Below, one piece after another: positions 1 to 8,681 of a DNA stretch of 64,000 nt. The DNA lies in contig NZ_CAJYBT010000012.1 of the NCBI RefSeq assembly GCF_913064665.1, forward strand, positions 34,170 through 98,169, written 5' to 3'. Numbering within the stretch: position 1 is the first letter of the stretch; the number at the start of each line of letters is the position of its first letter. The notes under the pieces were generated by a model. It made no database searches. It was not told where the DNA came from and saw only the letters and a program-made list of their open reading frames with translations. Position numbers and translations under genes: made by a program. The stretch comes from an uncultured Thioclava sp. Its GTDB lineage: Bacteria; Pseudomonadota; Alphaproteobacteria; Rhodobacterales; Rhodobacteraceae.

Positions 1-708
1 GGCCGCGCCCACCAGCCCCGGCGCGCGATGGCCAAGCTGGCTCATGGCATTGTAGAGATGGGTCACGCAACGCGCCCCCGCGCCAAATGCCGCCATGGCT
101 GTGTCGTAGCTGCAATTGGAATGGCCAAGGCTCACGATCACCCCGGCGCGCGTCAGTGCTGCGATTTGATCGGGGCGTACCGTTTCCGGGGCCAGCGTCA
201 CCATCAGCGCGGGCATCTGCCGCGCTGCGGCGCAGATCATGTCCAGATCGACCTGTTGCATCGGGCGGATTAGCTCGGGCGCATGCGCCCCCTTGCGGTT
301 CGGGTCAAGATGCGGCCCCTCAAGATGCAGCCCCAAGAACCCCGGAACCTGCGTCCGCGCAGCCGCGATCCCGGCCTGCAACACCGCGCCCACCGTCTCG
401 CGCGTGGAGGTGATCAGCGTCGGAAGTAACCCTGCCGTGCCCAGCCGCAGATGCGCGTTGCAAATGGTGCGGATCTCGGTCGTGGCATCGCCTGCGCCCA
501 GCATCACCCCGCCACCGCCATTGACCTGCAGGTCCAGCAGCCCCGGCGCGAGGATACCGCCAGCCAGAGCCACATGCTGGCCCGCAGGCGTGGCGGCGGC
601 GGGCATGATCGCTGCGATGCGATCCTCTTTGATCACCAGCACATGATCGCAAAACATCGTGGCACCGTCAAAAATCCGCGCACCAGAATAGACCGTAAGC
701 TGCGTCAT
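1..708 (-). CDS. nagA: N-acetylglucosamine-6-phosphate deacetylase (3' end outside window)
   Basis: Removes the acetyl group of GlcNAc-6-phosphate to give glucosamine-6-phosphate in the cytoplasm. The window holds the first 236 codons, open to the left edge. Visible family signatures are LDLQVNGGGGV (residues 58-68), HLEGPH (128-133), GHSN (195-198) and THLYNAM (216-222). E130, H196 and H217 line up with the metal-binding Glu and two His of E. coli NagA (E131, H195, H216). The ATG overlaps the TGA of the upstream SIS gene as ATGA, so the two are translationally coupled. It is the last visible gene of the leftward nag arm. The annotation is secure; only the C-terminus is missing. Confidence 0.95.
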   Translation of the reverse strand, partial: MTQLTVYSGARIFDGATMFCDHVLVIKEDRIAAIMPAAATPAGQHVALAGGILAPGLLDLQVNGGGGVMLGAGDATTEIRTICNAHLRLGTAGLLPTLITSTRETVGAVLQAGIAAARTQVPGFLGLHLEGPHLDPNRKGAHAPELIRPMQQVDLDMICAAARQMPALMVTLAPETVRPDQIAALTRAGVIVSLGHSNCSYDTAMAAFGAGARCVTHLYNAMSQLGHRAPGLVGAA

Positions 709-1739
709 CACACGGTCTCCGTGACCTTGCGCAGATGCGGCGGCGTGTCGGGATGGAAACCGCGCCGCCGTGACAGAGCCTCGACAAAGGCATAGAAACT
801 CACCACCGGCACCAGTGGCGCGACCAGCGGATGCAAACCGCTCACCGAAGGTAGGATCACCGCCCCCGCGGTCTTGCCCGGCGCAGTTAGGAACACATCC
901 GCCCCTTGCGCGACCAGCCGCTCGGCCGTTGCCTCGAGCCGGTCGAGGGCCGCATCTTCCACCGCCAGCGCCAACACTGGAAACCCTGCCTGCACGATGG
1001 CAGCGGGCCCGTGCAGCACCTCGGCTGCCGAGAAGCTCTCGGCGTGGAGCCCCGAGGTTTCCTTGAATTTCAGCGCCATTTCGTTGGCGATGGCAAAACC
1101 GGGGCCGCGCCCGAGCACGTAAAGCGACTGGCTGCGCACCAGCCGATCCGAAAGAGGCGTCCAGTCGCAGGAAATCGCGCGCTCGAATACGTCGGGCAGC
1201 CCGGCCAGCGCTGTGCCCAGTGCTGCGTCCTGACGCCATTCTGCCAGCAGCGATAGCCCCGCGACGATTGAGGTCACGAAGCTCTTCGTCGCCGCGACCG
1301 AGCGTTCCGGTCCCGCGCGCAACGCCAGCGAATGATCGGCAGCCTCGGCCATCGGCGACGCGCCGTCATTGGTGATGGCGCAGGTCAGTGCGCCGCCCGT
1401 CTTTGCCGCGCGCAACAATTCGACAATGTCGGGGCTGCGACCCGATTGCGAAATCCCGATGCAGCCCATGCCACCCAGTCGCAGCTGCGCTCCGTAGATC
1501 GAGGCGACCGAGGGTCCGACCGAGGCCACCGGCACGCCCGCCGCCAGTTCGATGGCATATTTCAGATAGGTCGCGGCATGATCCGACGAGCCTCGCGCCA
1601 CCGTCACGATGCAATGGGGATCAAGCGCACGCAGCGCCTCTCCGGCAAGCGCGCGCTCCGCTGAACCTTGCTCCAGAAGCCTGCGCGTGGCCTGCGGGAT
1701 CTCTTCGATCTCGCGCCGCATCAACGTCTTTTCCGTCAT
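708..1739 (-). CDS. SIS-domain glucosamine-6-phosphate deaminase (NagB-II type)
   Basis: 343 residues with two sugar isomerase (SIS) domains, roughly 35-165 and 195-330, and no glutaminase domain, so it is not GlmS. Phosphosugar-binding motifs are RGSSDHA (49-55), SQSGRSPD (97-104), LGRGPGFAIANE (209-220) and HAESFSAAEVLHGP (232-245); the C-terminus (PPHLRKVTETV) is typical of the NagB-II/AgaS-like group. Expected reaction: glucosamine-6-phosphate to fructose-6-phosphate plus ammonia, directly after NagA. It sits between nagA and the GntR gene, overlapping both by 4 nt. No classical NagB is visible, which supports this role. AgaS-like deaminases for galactosamine-6-phosphate belong to the same family and cannot be excluded from sequence alone. 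Confidence 0.85.
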   Translation of the reverse strand: MTEKTLMRREIEEIPQATRRLLEQGSAERALAGEALRALDPHCIVTVARGSSDHAATYLKYAIELAAGVPVASVGPSVASIYGAQLRLGGMGCIGISQSGRSPDIVELLRAAKTGGALTCAITNDGASPMAEAADHSLALRAGPERSVAATKSFVTSIVAGLSLLAEWRQDAALGTALAGLPDVFERAISCDWTPLSDRLVRSQSLYVLGRGPGFAIANEMALKFKETSGLHAESFSAAEVLHGPAAIVQAGFPVLALAVEDAALDRLEATAERLVAQGADVFLTAPGKTAGAVILPSVSGLHPLVAPLVPVVSFYAFVEALSRRRGFHPDTPPHLRKVTETV

Positions 1740-2563
1740 GTGCCATTCCTTTCCGGTGCCGTTGACAGCAGCAATTCCGCTGTAAAATCATAAGCATCAC
1801 CGCGATAGATCGAGCGCGTGATCTCCGCTACCCGCCCGGATGGCAGATATGAGACCCGCTCGATCTGCAGGCCCGCAGCCCCTTCGGGCGATTCAAGAAG
1901 TGCGGCGGTCTCGGCGTCGATATTGGTCGCCGAGATGCGCTGCACCGCGCGCACCGGGCGCATTCCGCGCGAGCCAAGATATTCATAAAGCGAGTCCCCG
2001 ACCGCGCCTGGATCGGGCAGGATCGTCTCGGGCAGCGCGGCCCGCTCAATCGCCAGTGGCACCCCGTCCGAAAGACGCACCCGCGCCAGCCGCGCGACCC
2101 TTTCATGCGCCTTCAGGCCCAGCACCATCACCTCATCCGTCGACGGTCGCACCAAGGCGCGCTCCAGCCAGATCGCACGGGTCTCGCGGCCCCGTCGCGC
2201 CATGTCCTCGGTAAAGGAGTTAAGCTGCGAGAGCGCCATCTCCACCTTCTCGACCCGCGGCGCCACGAAGGTCCCCGAGCCACGCCGCTGCACCAATTTG
2301 CCCGCCGCGACCAGTTGCTCGACCGCTTTGCGCACCGTCACTCGCGACAGGCCCGACATCGCGGCGATATCACGCTCGGCTGGCAGGCTCTCGCCCGGGC
2401 GCAACGCACCGCTCTCGATCGCCTCGGTGATGCGCGCGCGCAATTGCAGATAAAGCGGGCCAGCGCCGGGCATATCGAACCCCTCGGCGGAAAAGATCCG
2501 CGCGCTGACATCGCCCAACTCCGGCGCTTTCATGCCCTGATCACTCATGTGCTTATCACTCAT
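1736..2563 (-). CDS. GntR-family transcriptional regulator, HutC/UTRA type
   Basis: 275 residues: an N-terminal winged helix-turn-helix (about 35-105, with SGLSRVTVRKAVEQL as recognition region) and a C-terminal UTRA ligand-binding domain (about 115-270). UTRA regulators of this type (NagR, NagQ, DasR) respond to phosphorylated amino sugars, which fits its place between nagB-like and nagK-like genes. The ATG at 2563 overlaps the kinase stop (ATGA) and has a G-rich Shine-Dalgarno; in-frame ATGs follow at codons 6 and 11, so the exact start is uncertain. It probably binds the paired elements at 3428-3444 and 3508-3524 and controls both arms; that is inference from proximity. Confidence 0.85.
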   Translation of the reverse strand: MSDKHMSDQGMKAPELGDVSARIFSAEGFDMPGAGPLYLQLRARITEAIESGALRPGESLPAERDIAAMSGLSRVTVRKAVEQLVAAGKLVQRRGSGTFVAPRVEKVEMALSQLNSFTEDMARRGRETRAIWLERALVRPSTDEVMVLGLKAHERVARLARVRLSDGVPLAIERAALPETILPDPGAVGDSLYEYLGSRGMRPVRAVQRISATNIDAETAALLESPEGAAGLQIERVSYLPSGRVAEITRSIYRGDAYDFTAELLLSTAPERNGT

Positions 2564-3405
2564 GTCACGCCCCCCGCGCGCGCCAGCATCAGCGCCCCGT
2601 CAAGCCCGGTTCCGCGCGGTTCAAGTAAATCGACGCCCAGTCGATCACCCAGACGCGCGGCAAAGATCGGGCCGAGCCCGCCTGTGAAACAGACCGGAAG
2701 CCGCGCTGCTTCGGGTTGCAAATGTTCGATCCGGCGCAGCACCCAAGCCTCGGCTTCGGCCAATAGCGCCTGAACTGCAGAATCCTCGGGTCGTTCGAGC
2801 ATACGGCGCGCGTGCTGGGCGAAATCGACAGGGCGCGCCGAGGCCGCAAATCCCGCCATGGCTTCGGCCCCGCCCATATCGTCCAGCAGGTCGCGCAGGA
2901 ATGGCGTCATCTCGATCAACCCGTCATGCGCCCAAAGCGCGCGGCTCATCATCGCGCGCCCCAGCCAAGCGCCGCTGCCCTCGTCCCCAACCGCAAGCCC
3001 CCAGCCGCCCGTCATCCGCAGATCGCCTTTCACGCGCCGGGCAAAGACTGATCCGGTTCCAAGCGCCGCGACGATCCCGTCGCGCCCGGCCAGCGCACCT
3101 TCGGCCGCCGTTTGCGCGTCCCACAGGACGCGCGCGCTGGCAAAGGGCAACTGTGCGGCCAACGTCTGCGCGGCTGCGGCCAGATTGCCGCCCGCTAGAC
3201 CCAGCACGGCGTGCAGATCCTCAGGTTTGCCCGCATCGCCAAGCGCCATGCGCGCCGCTGTCAGGATATTGGCGCATGCGCCTTCGGGGTCTGACACGAT
3301 ATTGGCCGGACCGGCCTCACCGCGTCCGATCACGTGACCGGCATCGTCGCCGATTACCGCGCGACACCCGCTACCACCGCCATCGATTCCCAGAAATATG
3401 CGCAT
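2560..3405 (-). CDS. BadF/BadG/BcrA/BcrD-family amino-sugar kinase (likely N-acetylglucosamine/MurNAc kinase)
   Basis: 281-residue ASKHA-fold sugar kinase. The N-terminal phosphate-1 loop FLGIDGGGSG (4-13) and an internal GTGSVFARR motif match the eukaryotic NAGK-like/BadF group, which phosphorylates GlcNAc or MurNAc with ATP. The start at 3405 is preceded by GGAGGG at correct spacing; the frame stays open another 49 codons upstream, but that would run through the promoter and operator region, so I reject the extension. It is the first gene of the leftward arm (kinase-GntR-SIS-nagA), all overlapping by 4 nt. Kinase plus MurQ plus NagA plus NagB gives a complete route from MurNAc or GlcNAc to fructose-6-phosphate. 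Confidence 0.82.
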   Translation of the reverse strand: MRIFLGIDGGGSGCRAVIGDDAGHVIGRGEAGPANIVSDPEGACANILTAARMALGDAGKPEDLHAVLGLAGGNLAAAAQTLAAQLPFASARVLWDAQTAAEGALAGRDGIVAALGTGSVFARRVKGDLRMTGGWGLAVGDEGSGAWLGRAMMSRALWAHDGLIEMTPFLRDLLDDMGGAEAMAGFAASARPVDFAQHARRMLERPEDSAVQALLAEAEAWVLRRIEHLQPEAARLPVCFTGGLGPIFAARLGDRLGVDLLEPRGTGLDGALMLARAGGVT

Positions 3406-3427
3406 GCGCCCTCCATTGAGCGAGACC

Positions 3428-3444
3428 ATACCAAATGAATACCA
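3428..3444. promoter_or_regulatory. Putative NagR-type operator, site 1
   Basis: ATACCAAATGAATACCA: two ATACCA half-sites in direct repeat, 11 bp apart (one helical turn), 23 bp upstream of the kinase start. Its reverse complement matches site 2 at 14 of 17 positions. Binding by the adjacent GntR/UTRA regulator is inferred. Confidence 0.6.
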
Positions 3445-3507
3445 TTTCGCAAGATGGATGAGGTGCATCGGGTGAATTTCACAAAATTCTCCTTTCATCT
3501 GGACAAT

Positions 3508-3524
3508 TGGTATTATTTTGGCAT
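3508..3524. promoter_or_regulatory. Putative NagR-type operator, site 2
   Basis: TGGTATTATTTTGGCAT, a direct repeat of TTGGYAT with 11-bp period, 27 bp upstream of the murQ ATG. It is in opposite orientation to site 1, so each divergent promoter has one copy. This explains shared control of the two arms. Confidence 0.6.
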
Positions 3525-3550
3525 CATTCGCCACCAAGGGGGAGATTCGC

Positions 3551-4489
3551 ATGACCGCACAGCCTGCCAGCGCGCGCCATACCGAAGACCGGCACGAAGG
3601 ATCGGCCGGGCTTCACGCATTGCCGCCGCGCGAGGTGATGGCGCGGCTGCTTTCGGCTCAGCTTGACTCGCTCGGTGCGCTGCAATTTGAGCTGCCCGCT
3701 CTTGCGGATGCCGCCGCGCGCGCGGCGCAAGCGTTGCAGGCGGGCGGCAAGCTTGCTTATGCGGGCGCGGGCAGTTCGGGGTTGATGGCGATGGCCGATT
3801 GTCTTGAACTCGCGGGCACTTACGGCATCGCGCCCGCGCGCACGCCGATTTTGTTCGCGGGCGGCACAGCGTCCCTGTCGCACATGATCGGCGCGGTCGA
3901 GGATGATCCCGAATTGGCCCGCGCCGATCTTGCAACTGCTGCGCTTGGCCCTTCGGATGCGGTGATCTGTGTCTCGGCGTCGGGGCGCACGCCTTATACG
4001 CTTGTCGTGGCCGAGGGGGCGCAGGCCGCCGGTGCCAGCGTGATCGGAATTGCGAATGTCGTGGGCTCGCCGCTGTTGGAGCGCGCCGATATCGCCATCG
4101 CCCTAGAGACCGGGGCGGAGTTGGTTTCGGGATCGACCCGGATGGCGGCGGGCAGCGCGCAGAAGATCGCGCTTAACATGATATCCACCCAGATCGGGCT
4201 GCTGCTCGGCCATGTTCATGACGGCTACATGGTCAATCTCACGGCCGATAACGCGAAGCTGCGCGCCCGCGCCACCGGCATGGTGGCCGCGATCGCGGGC
4301 ACCCCGCCCGAGGTCGCGGCGCACGCGCTTGATCTGGCAGGCGGCGCGGTCAAACCGGCGGTGCTGATCGCGACCGGGGCCAGCCCGGAGCTGGCGCAAG
4401 ACCTGCTAGCGGCAAGCGGCGGGCATCTTGCGGCAGCGCTTGACCGTCTAAAACTCAAACTAGAGGCCGCAAAGGCCCAATCCATTTAA
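3551..4489 (+). CDS. murQ: N-acetylmuramic acid 6-phosphate etherase
   Basis: Cleaves the D-lactyl ether of MurNAc-6-phosphate, giving GlcNAc-6-phosphate and D-lactate, in cell-wall sugar recycling or use of external MurNAc. 312 residues with a SIS domain: GAGSSG (72-77), a catalytic-type Glu at about 86 (DCLELAG), VEDD with Glu about 117, CVSASGRTPY, and the family signature SGSTRMAAGSAQK (193-205). The two Glu positions correspond to E83 and E114 of E. coli MurQ. ATG 3551 follows GGGGGAG; an upstream in-frame TTG at 3518 would lie inside operator site 2 and is rejected. It leads the rightward operon, 32 bp before the binding-protein gene. No AnmK or NagZ is visible nearby, so the MurNAc-6-P must come from the BadF-type kinase. 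Confidence 0.94.
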   Translation: MTAQPASARHTEDRHEGSAGLHALPPREVMARLLSAQLDSLGALQFELPALADAAARAAQALQAGGKLAYAGAGSSGLMAMADCLELAGTYGIAPARTPILFAGGTASLSHMIGAVEDDPELARADLATAALGPSDAVICVSASGRTPYTLVVAEGAQAAGASVIGIANVVGSPLLERADIAIALETGAELVSGSTRMAAGSAQKIALNMISTQIGLLLGHVHDGYMVNLTADNAKLRARATGMVAAIAGTPPEVAAHALDLAGGAVKPAVLIATGASPELAQDLLAASGGHLAAALDRLKLKLEAAKAQSI

Positions 4490-4521
4490 AGGGCCTATTG
4501 GCCCGCAACCCGGAGGTAACT

Positions 4522-5775
4522 ATGAAATCCTACGCAATCGCAGCTATTTTGCTGGGCACGGCACTGGCTGGCAACGCAGCACTGGCCGAGACCACGATCA
4601 CCATCGAGAGTTGGCGCAATGACGACCTGCCCATCTGGCAGAAAGAGATCATTCCCGCCTTCGAGAAAGACCATCCAGATATCAAGGTGGTCTTCGCCCC
4701 CTCTGCGCCCACCGAATACAATGCCGCGCTGAACTCCAAGCTTGACGCGGGCACAGCGGGCGACCTGATTACCTGTCGGCCCTATGACGCCTCGCTGGCG
4801 CTGTACAAGAAGGGCCAGCTTGCCGATCTGAGCGACATGGCCGAGATGAAGAACTTCCCCGAGGTGGCCAAATCCGCGTGGCAGACCGATGACGGGGCCC
4901 ATACGTTCTGCATGCCGATGGCCTCGGTGATTCACGGATTCATCTATAACAAGGATGCCTTCGACGAACTGGGCATCACCCCGCCCAAGACGGTGGACGA
5001 ATTCTATGCCGACCTCGACAAGATCAAAGCCGATGGCAGCTATATTCCGCTCGACATGGGAACCCATGACCAGTGGGAAGCCGCGACGATGGGCTATCAG
5101 AATATCGGCCCGACCTATTGGAAGGGCGAAGAGGGCCGCAAGGCACTGATCGCGGGCACCCAAAAGCTGACCGATCCCGATTGGGTCGAACCGCTCAAGC
5201 AACTCGCGAAATGGTCGAACTACCTTGGCGACGGCTATCAGGCGCAGACCTATCCTGACAGCCAGAACCTGTTCACGCTGGGCCGCGCAGCGATCTATCC
5301 TGCTGGCTCGTGGGAGATTCCGGGCTTTGAGGCGCAGGCCGATTTCAAGATGGGGGCCTTCGCGCCGCCGGTGCAGAAAGTTGGCGACACCTGCTACATC
5401 TCGGACCAGCCCGACCATGCGATGGGGCTCAACGCGGCGAGCAAGAACAAGGACGCGGCGATGACCTTCTTGCAATGGCTGGGTGGTCAGGACTTCGCGC
5501 AGATCTATGCGAACTCTCTTCCCGGTTTCTTCGCGCTGAATTCGGCCCCGGTCGATCTGAAAGATCCGCTCGCGCAGGAGTTCCTGAGCTGGCGCAAGGA
5601 TTGCAAATCGACGATCCGCTCGACCTATCAGATCCTTTCGCGCGGCACGCCGAACCTGGAGAACGCGACCTGGGCGGCGTCGGCCAATGTGATGAACGGC
5701 ACCCAGACGCCCGAAGAGGCAGCCGCCGATCTGCAAAAGGATCTGGCGAGCTGGTATAAGCCGCAGCAAAACTGA
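4522..5775 (+). CDS. Sugar ABC transporter periplasmic binding protein (family 1)
   Basis: 417 residues; an N-terminal Sec signal peptide of about 22 residues (MKSYAIAAILLG...AALA) is followed by a family 1 (MalE/UgpB-like) solute-binding protein. ATG 4522 has GGAGGT upstream; a TTG at 4498 is in frame but precedes the Shine-Dalgarno. Given murQ upstream and nag genes across the divergent promoter, the ligand is likely GlcNAc, MurNAc or a small muropeptide-derived sugar; this is context inference, and the nearest known function would be NgcE-like. A small inverted repeat (GGGCC...GGCCC, 4491-4504) lies between murQ and this gene. Confidence 0.85.
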   Translation: MKSYAIAAILLGTALAGNAALAETTITIESWRNDDLPIWQKEIIPAFEKDHPDIKVVFAPSAPTEYNAALNSKLDAGTAGDLITCRPYDASLALYKKGQLADLSDMAEMKNFPEVAKSAWQTDDGAHTFCMPMASVIHGFIYNKDAFDELGITPPKTVDEFYADLDKIKADGSYIPLDMGTHDQWEAATMGYQNIGPTYWKGEEGRKALIAGTQKLTDPDWVEPLKQLAKWSNYLGDGYQAQTYPDSQNLFTLGRAAIYPAGSWEIPGFEAQADFKMGAFAPPVQKVGDTCYISDQPDHAMGLNAASKNKDAAMTFLQWLGGQDFAQIYANSLPGFFALNSAPVDLKDPLAQEFLSWRKDCKSTIRSTYQILSRGTPNLENATWAASANVMNGTQTPEEAAADLQKDLASWYKPQQN

Positions 5776-5780
5776 GCCGA

Positions 5781-5813
5781 ACCGGGCGGGCGGCATGTGC
5801 CCGCTCGCCCGGT
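5781..5813 (+). terminator. Intercistronic hairpin after the binding-protein gene
   Basis: ACCGGGCGGGCGG pairs with CCGCTCGCCCGGT (13 bp with one G-T pair, loop of 7). No U-tract follows. A stem at this place, between the binding protein and first permease, usually protects the upstream message and lowers expression of the membrane genes. Confidence 0.55.
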
Positions 5814-5857
5814 CCCCGCGCCGTTTTCCAATCATCGAAACCGAAAGGGCTGAGCTG

Positions 5858-6775
5858 ATGTCCGAGCGCACGCCATTCCGCTGGCATATCGCGGTATTTC
5901 TTGCCCCGGCGGTGGTGATTTACACGCTGGTGATGATCATCCCCCTTTTCGCGACCCTTGATCTGTCGCTGTATTCCGCGACAGAGACGGGCACGAAATT
6001 CGTCGGTTTGGAGAATTTCCGCACGCTGTTCGGCGATGCGCACTGGGCCGAGCAGTTTTGGAATGCGTTTTGGAACAATGTCTGGTTCTTCCTGATCAAC
6101 ATGGCGGTTCAGAACCCCGTCGGGATCGCGCTGGCGGCGCTTTTGTCGCTGCCCCGGTTGCGCTTTGCCGCGCTTTATCGTTCGGCCATCTTCGTGCCCA
6201 CGATCCTGAGTTTCGTGATTGTCGGCTTCGTTTGGAAGCTGATCCTGTCGCCAATCTGGGGCATCGCGCCCTCGATGCTGGCCGCAATCGGACTGCGTCA
6301 TCTTTTTGAGCCGTGGCTCGGGCAAGAGACAACCGCGCTGACCACCGTTGCGCTGATCTCGGTCTGGCAGTTCATTGGCATTCCGATGATGCTGATCTAT
6401 GCCGCGCTGCTGTCGATCCCCGAAGAGGTGATCGAGGCCGCCGAGGTCGACGGTATCACCGGGATGGCACAGTTCTGGAAGATCAAGCTACCGTTGATCC
6501 TGCCCTCAATCGGGATCATCTCAATCCTGACCTTCGTGGGCAATTTCAACGCGTTCGATCTGATCTATGTCGCGCAGGGCGCGCTGGCCGGCCCAGATTT
6601 CTCAACCGATATTCTGGGCACGTTCATGTATCGCACCTTTTTCGGCTTCCAGCTCCAGCTTGGCGATCCGAACATGGGCGCGACCATTGCCTCGGTGATG
6701 TTCTTCATCATCCTGATCGGCGTGTGTCTTTACCTGTTCGGCATCCAGCGGCGGCTGCGTCGCTACCAGTTCTGA
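5858..6775 (+). CDS. Sugar ABC transporter permease 1 (MalF/UgpA type)
   Basis: 305-residue inner-membrane protein with about six transmembrane segments. The ATPase-coupling EAA loop is visible as EAAEVDGITGMAQFWKIKLP (about 195-214), with the conserved EAA...G. The ATG at 5858 is preceded by AAAGGG; the frame is open 21 codons upstream, but that stretch covers the hairpin. It follows the binding protein and is 13 bp before the second permease, with which it should form the heterodimeric channel of the CUT1 importer. Confidence 0.88.
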   Translation: MSERTPFRWHIAVFLAPAVVIYTLVMIIPLFATLDLSLYSATETGTKFVGLENFRTLFGDAHWAEQFWNAFWNNVWFFLINMAVQNPVGIALAALLSLPRLRFAALYRSAIFVPTILSFVIVGFVWKLILSPIWGIAPSMLAAIGLRHLFEPWLGQETTALTTVALISVWQFIGIPMMLIYAALLSIPEEVIEAAEVDGITGMAQFWKIKLPLILPSIGIISILTFVGNFNAFDLIYVAQGALAGPDFSTDILGTFMYRTFFGFQLQLGDPNMGATIASVMFFIILIGVCLYLFGIQRRLRRYQF

Positions 6776-6788
6776 GGAGCGACGAGCC

Positions 6789-7631
6789 ATGAGCATAAGC
6801 GCAAGAACCTCAATGCCGCGGACGGTGGCGGTGCACACCGCGCTGATCCTTTACACGCTGATCGCATTATTCCCGGTCTTCGTGATCCTGATCAACTCGA
6901 TGAAGTCTCGCAAGGCGATCTTCCGTGAGCCGCTGGCCCTGCCGGGCCCCGACACGTTCGATCTTGTCGGGTTCCAGACGGTGCTCACTCAGGGCAATTT
7001 CCCGCTTTATTTCGGCAATTCCATGATCGTGACGGTGGTGTCTCTGGCGCTGGTGCTGGTCTTCGGGGCGATGGCGGCCTTTGCGCTGTCGGAATATCGC
7101 TTTCGGGGCAATTTTTTGATGGGGCTTTACCTTGCCATCGGCATCATGATCCCGATCCGGCTGGGCACGGTGGCGATCCTGAAGCTGATGGCGGCGGCGC
7201 ATCTGACAAACACGCTGACTTCGCTGATCCTGGTCTATACGGCGCAGGGCCTGCCGCTGGCGATCTTCATCCTGTCGGAATTCATGCGCACGGTGTCGGA
7301 CGACCTCAAGAATGCGGGTCGGATCGACGGGCTGAGCGAATATTGGATCTTCTTCACCCTCGTGCTGCCGCTGGTGCGCCCCGCAATGGCGACGGTGGCG
7401 GTGTTCACGATGATCCCGATCTGGAACGATCTGTGGTTCCCGCTGATCCTTGCGCCCTCGGAATCCACCAAGACCGTCACCTTGGGCGCGCAGACCTTTA
7501 TCGGCCAATATGTCACCAACTGGAATGCGGTTCTGGCCTCGCTGTCTTTGGCGATCTTGCCGGTGCTGGTGCTGTACATGATCTTCTCACGGCAACTGAT
7601 CCGTGGGATCACCTCGGGAGCGGTTAAATGA
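6789..7631 (+). CDS. Sugar ABC transporter permease 2 (MalG/UgpE type)
   Basis: 280 residues, about six transmembrane helices, first at 15-35. The coupling loop is seen as NAGRIDGLSEYWIFFTLVLP (about 175-194), with the EAA motif degenerate but the central Gly kept. GAGGAG precedes the ATG at good spacing. The stop overlaps the next start by 4 nt (ATGA), so permease and Gfo/Idh gene are translationally coupled. It pairs with the upstream permease in the amino-sugar importer. Confidence 0.88.
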   Translation: MSISARTSMPRTVAVHTALILYTLIALFPVFVILINSMKSRKAIFREPLALPGPDTFDLVGFQTVLTQGNFPLYFGNSMIVTVVSLALVLVFGAMAAFALSEYRFRGNFLMGLYLAIGIMIPIRLGTVAILKLMAAAHLTNTLTSLILVYTAQGLPLAIFILSEFMRTVSDDLKNAGRIDGLSEYWIFFTLVLPLVRPAMATVAVFTMIPIWNDLWFPLILAPSESTKTVTLGAQTFIGQYVTNWNAVLASLSLAILPVLVLYMIFSRQLIRGITSGAVK

Positions 7632-8668
7632 GTATTCGAAGCCTCGTTGTCGGCCTTGGTAATATGGGGCTGTCGCATGCGCTGGCCTATCATGCGAACC
7701 CGGAGTTCGAGGTGGTGGGGCTGGTCAACCGCTCCGCGCCCGCTTTGCCCGATGCGCTGACTGGCTATCCGCTGAGCCACGATTTCGCAGCCGCACTGGC
7801 CGAGCTGAAGCCGGATCTGGTGGCCATCGCCACCTATTCGGACAGTCATGCGGATCTGGCCGTCGCGGCGATGCAAGCAGGCGCGCATGTCTTCGTCGAA
7901 AAGCCGCTCGCCACCACGGTGGAGGATGCGCTGAGGGTCGCGCGCACGGCTCGCGATACGGGCCGCAAATGCGTCGTGGGCTATATCCTGCGCCATCATC
8001 CAAGCTGGCAGCGGCTGATCTCGGAGGCGCGGGATCTGGGCGCGCCCTATGTGTTTCGGTTCAATCTCAACCAGCAATCCACCGGCCCGACATGGGAAGT
8101 GCATAAGGCGCTGATGCAGTCCACCCCGCCCATCGTCGATTGCGGCGTTCATTATGTCGATGTGATGCTGCAAATCACCGATGCCCGCCCCCGCGAGGTG
8201 CGTGGCATGGGGGTGCGGCTGTCGAGTGAGATCGCAGAGGATATGTATAATTACGGCCATTTTCAGGTGCTTTTCGAGGATGGCTCGACCGGCTGGTATG
8301 AGGCCGGCTGGGGACCAATGATCTCGGACACGGCGTTTTTCGTGAAAGATGTCGTCAGCCCCAATGGCGCGGTTTCGATCCGGATGCCTGAAAGTGCGAA
8401 ATCCGATGATATCGAGACCCATACCAAGACGTCTACTTTGCGACTGCACCGTGTGGGGCAGCCCGATCAGGGTATTTCGATGGCGGATGAACCGGGTCAT
8501 CAGGCGCTCTGCGATCGCGAAGCGGCATTTGTTGCGCGCGCCATCGCCGAGGATCTCGACCTTTCGCGCCACCTGAACGAGGCGGTGACATCGCTCGCCG
8601 TCTGCCTTGCCGCTGATGACAGCGTGCGCTCGGGGCGCGCGGTCACGCTTGACCCGATCCAGATTTGA
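7628..8668 (+). CDS. Gfo/Idh/MocA-family oxidoreductase inside the amino-sugar operon
   Basis: 346 residues: an N-terminal Rossmann NAD(P) domain ([16 protein letters not shown], residues 6-21) with the family EKP motif (FVEKPLATT) and a C-terminal alpha/beta dimerisation domain containing [11 protein letters not shown], the usual catalytic-region His. The substrate is unknown. It is embedded between the permease (4-nt overlap) and the ATPase gene (13-bp gap), so it should act on the imported sugar or its product. Possibilities from the family are oxidation of an amino sugar, or an NAD-dependent glycosidase of the GH109 type, which shares this fold and acts on N-acetylhexosaminides. Neither is shown by the sequence. 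No Tat or Sec signal is seen, so it is cytoplasmic. Confidence 0.85.
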   Translation: MSIRSLVVGLGNMGLSHALAYHANPEFEVVGLVNRSAPALPDALTGYPLSHDFAAALAELKPDLVAIATYSDSHADLAVAAMQAGAHVFVEKPLATTVEDALRVARTARDTGRKCVVGYILRHHPSWQRLISEARDLGAPYVFRFNLNQQSTGPTWEVHKALMQSTPPIVDCGVHYVDVMLQITDARPREVRGMGVRLSSEIAEDMYNYGHFQVLFEDGSTGWYEAGWGPMISDTAFFVKDVVSPNGAVSIRMPESAKSDDIETHTKTSTLRLHRVGQPDQGISMADEPGHQALCDREAAFVARAIAEDLDLSRHLNEAVTSLAVCLAADDSVRSGRAVTLDPIQI

Positions 8669-8681
8669 AGGAGACCCGCGT

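Noticed and set aside
3406..3552. 49-codon upstream extension of the BadF-type kinase
   Set aside because: Would run through the promoter and operator site 1, and the ATG at 3405 has a good ribosome site.
4495..5871. Minus-strand frame of 458 codons opposite the binding protein
   Set aside because: Shadow of the real gene; low-complexity Arg-rich translation with no family features.
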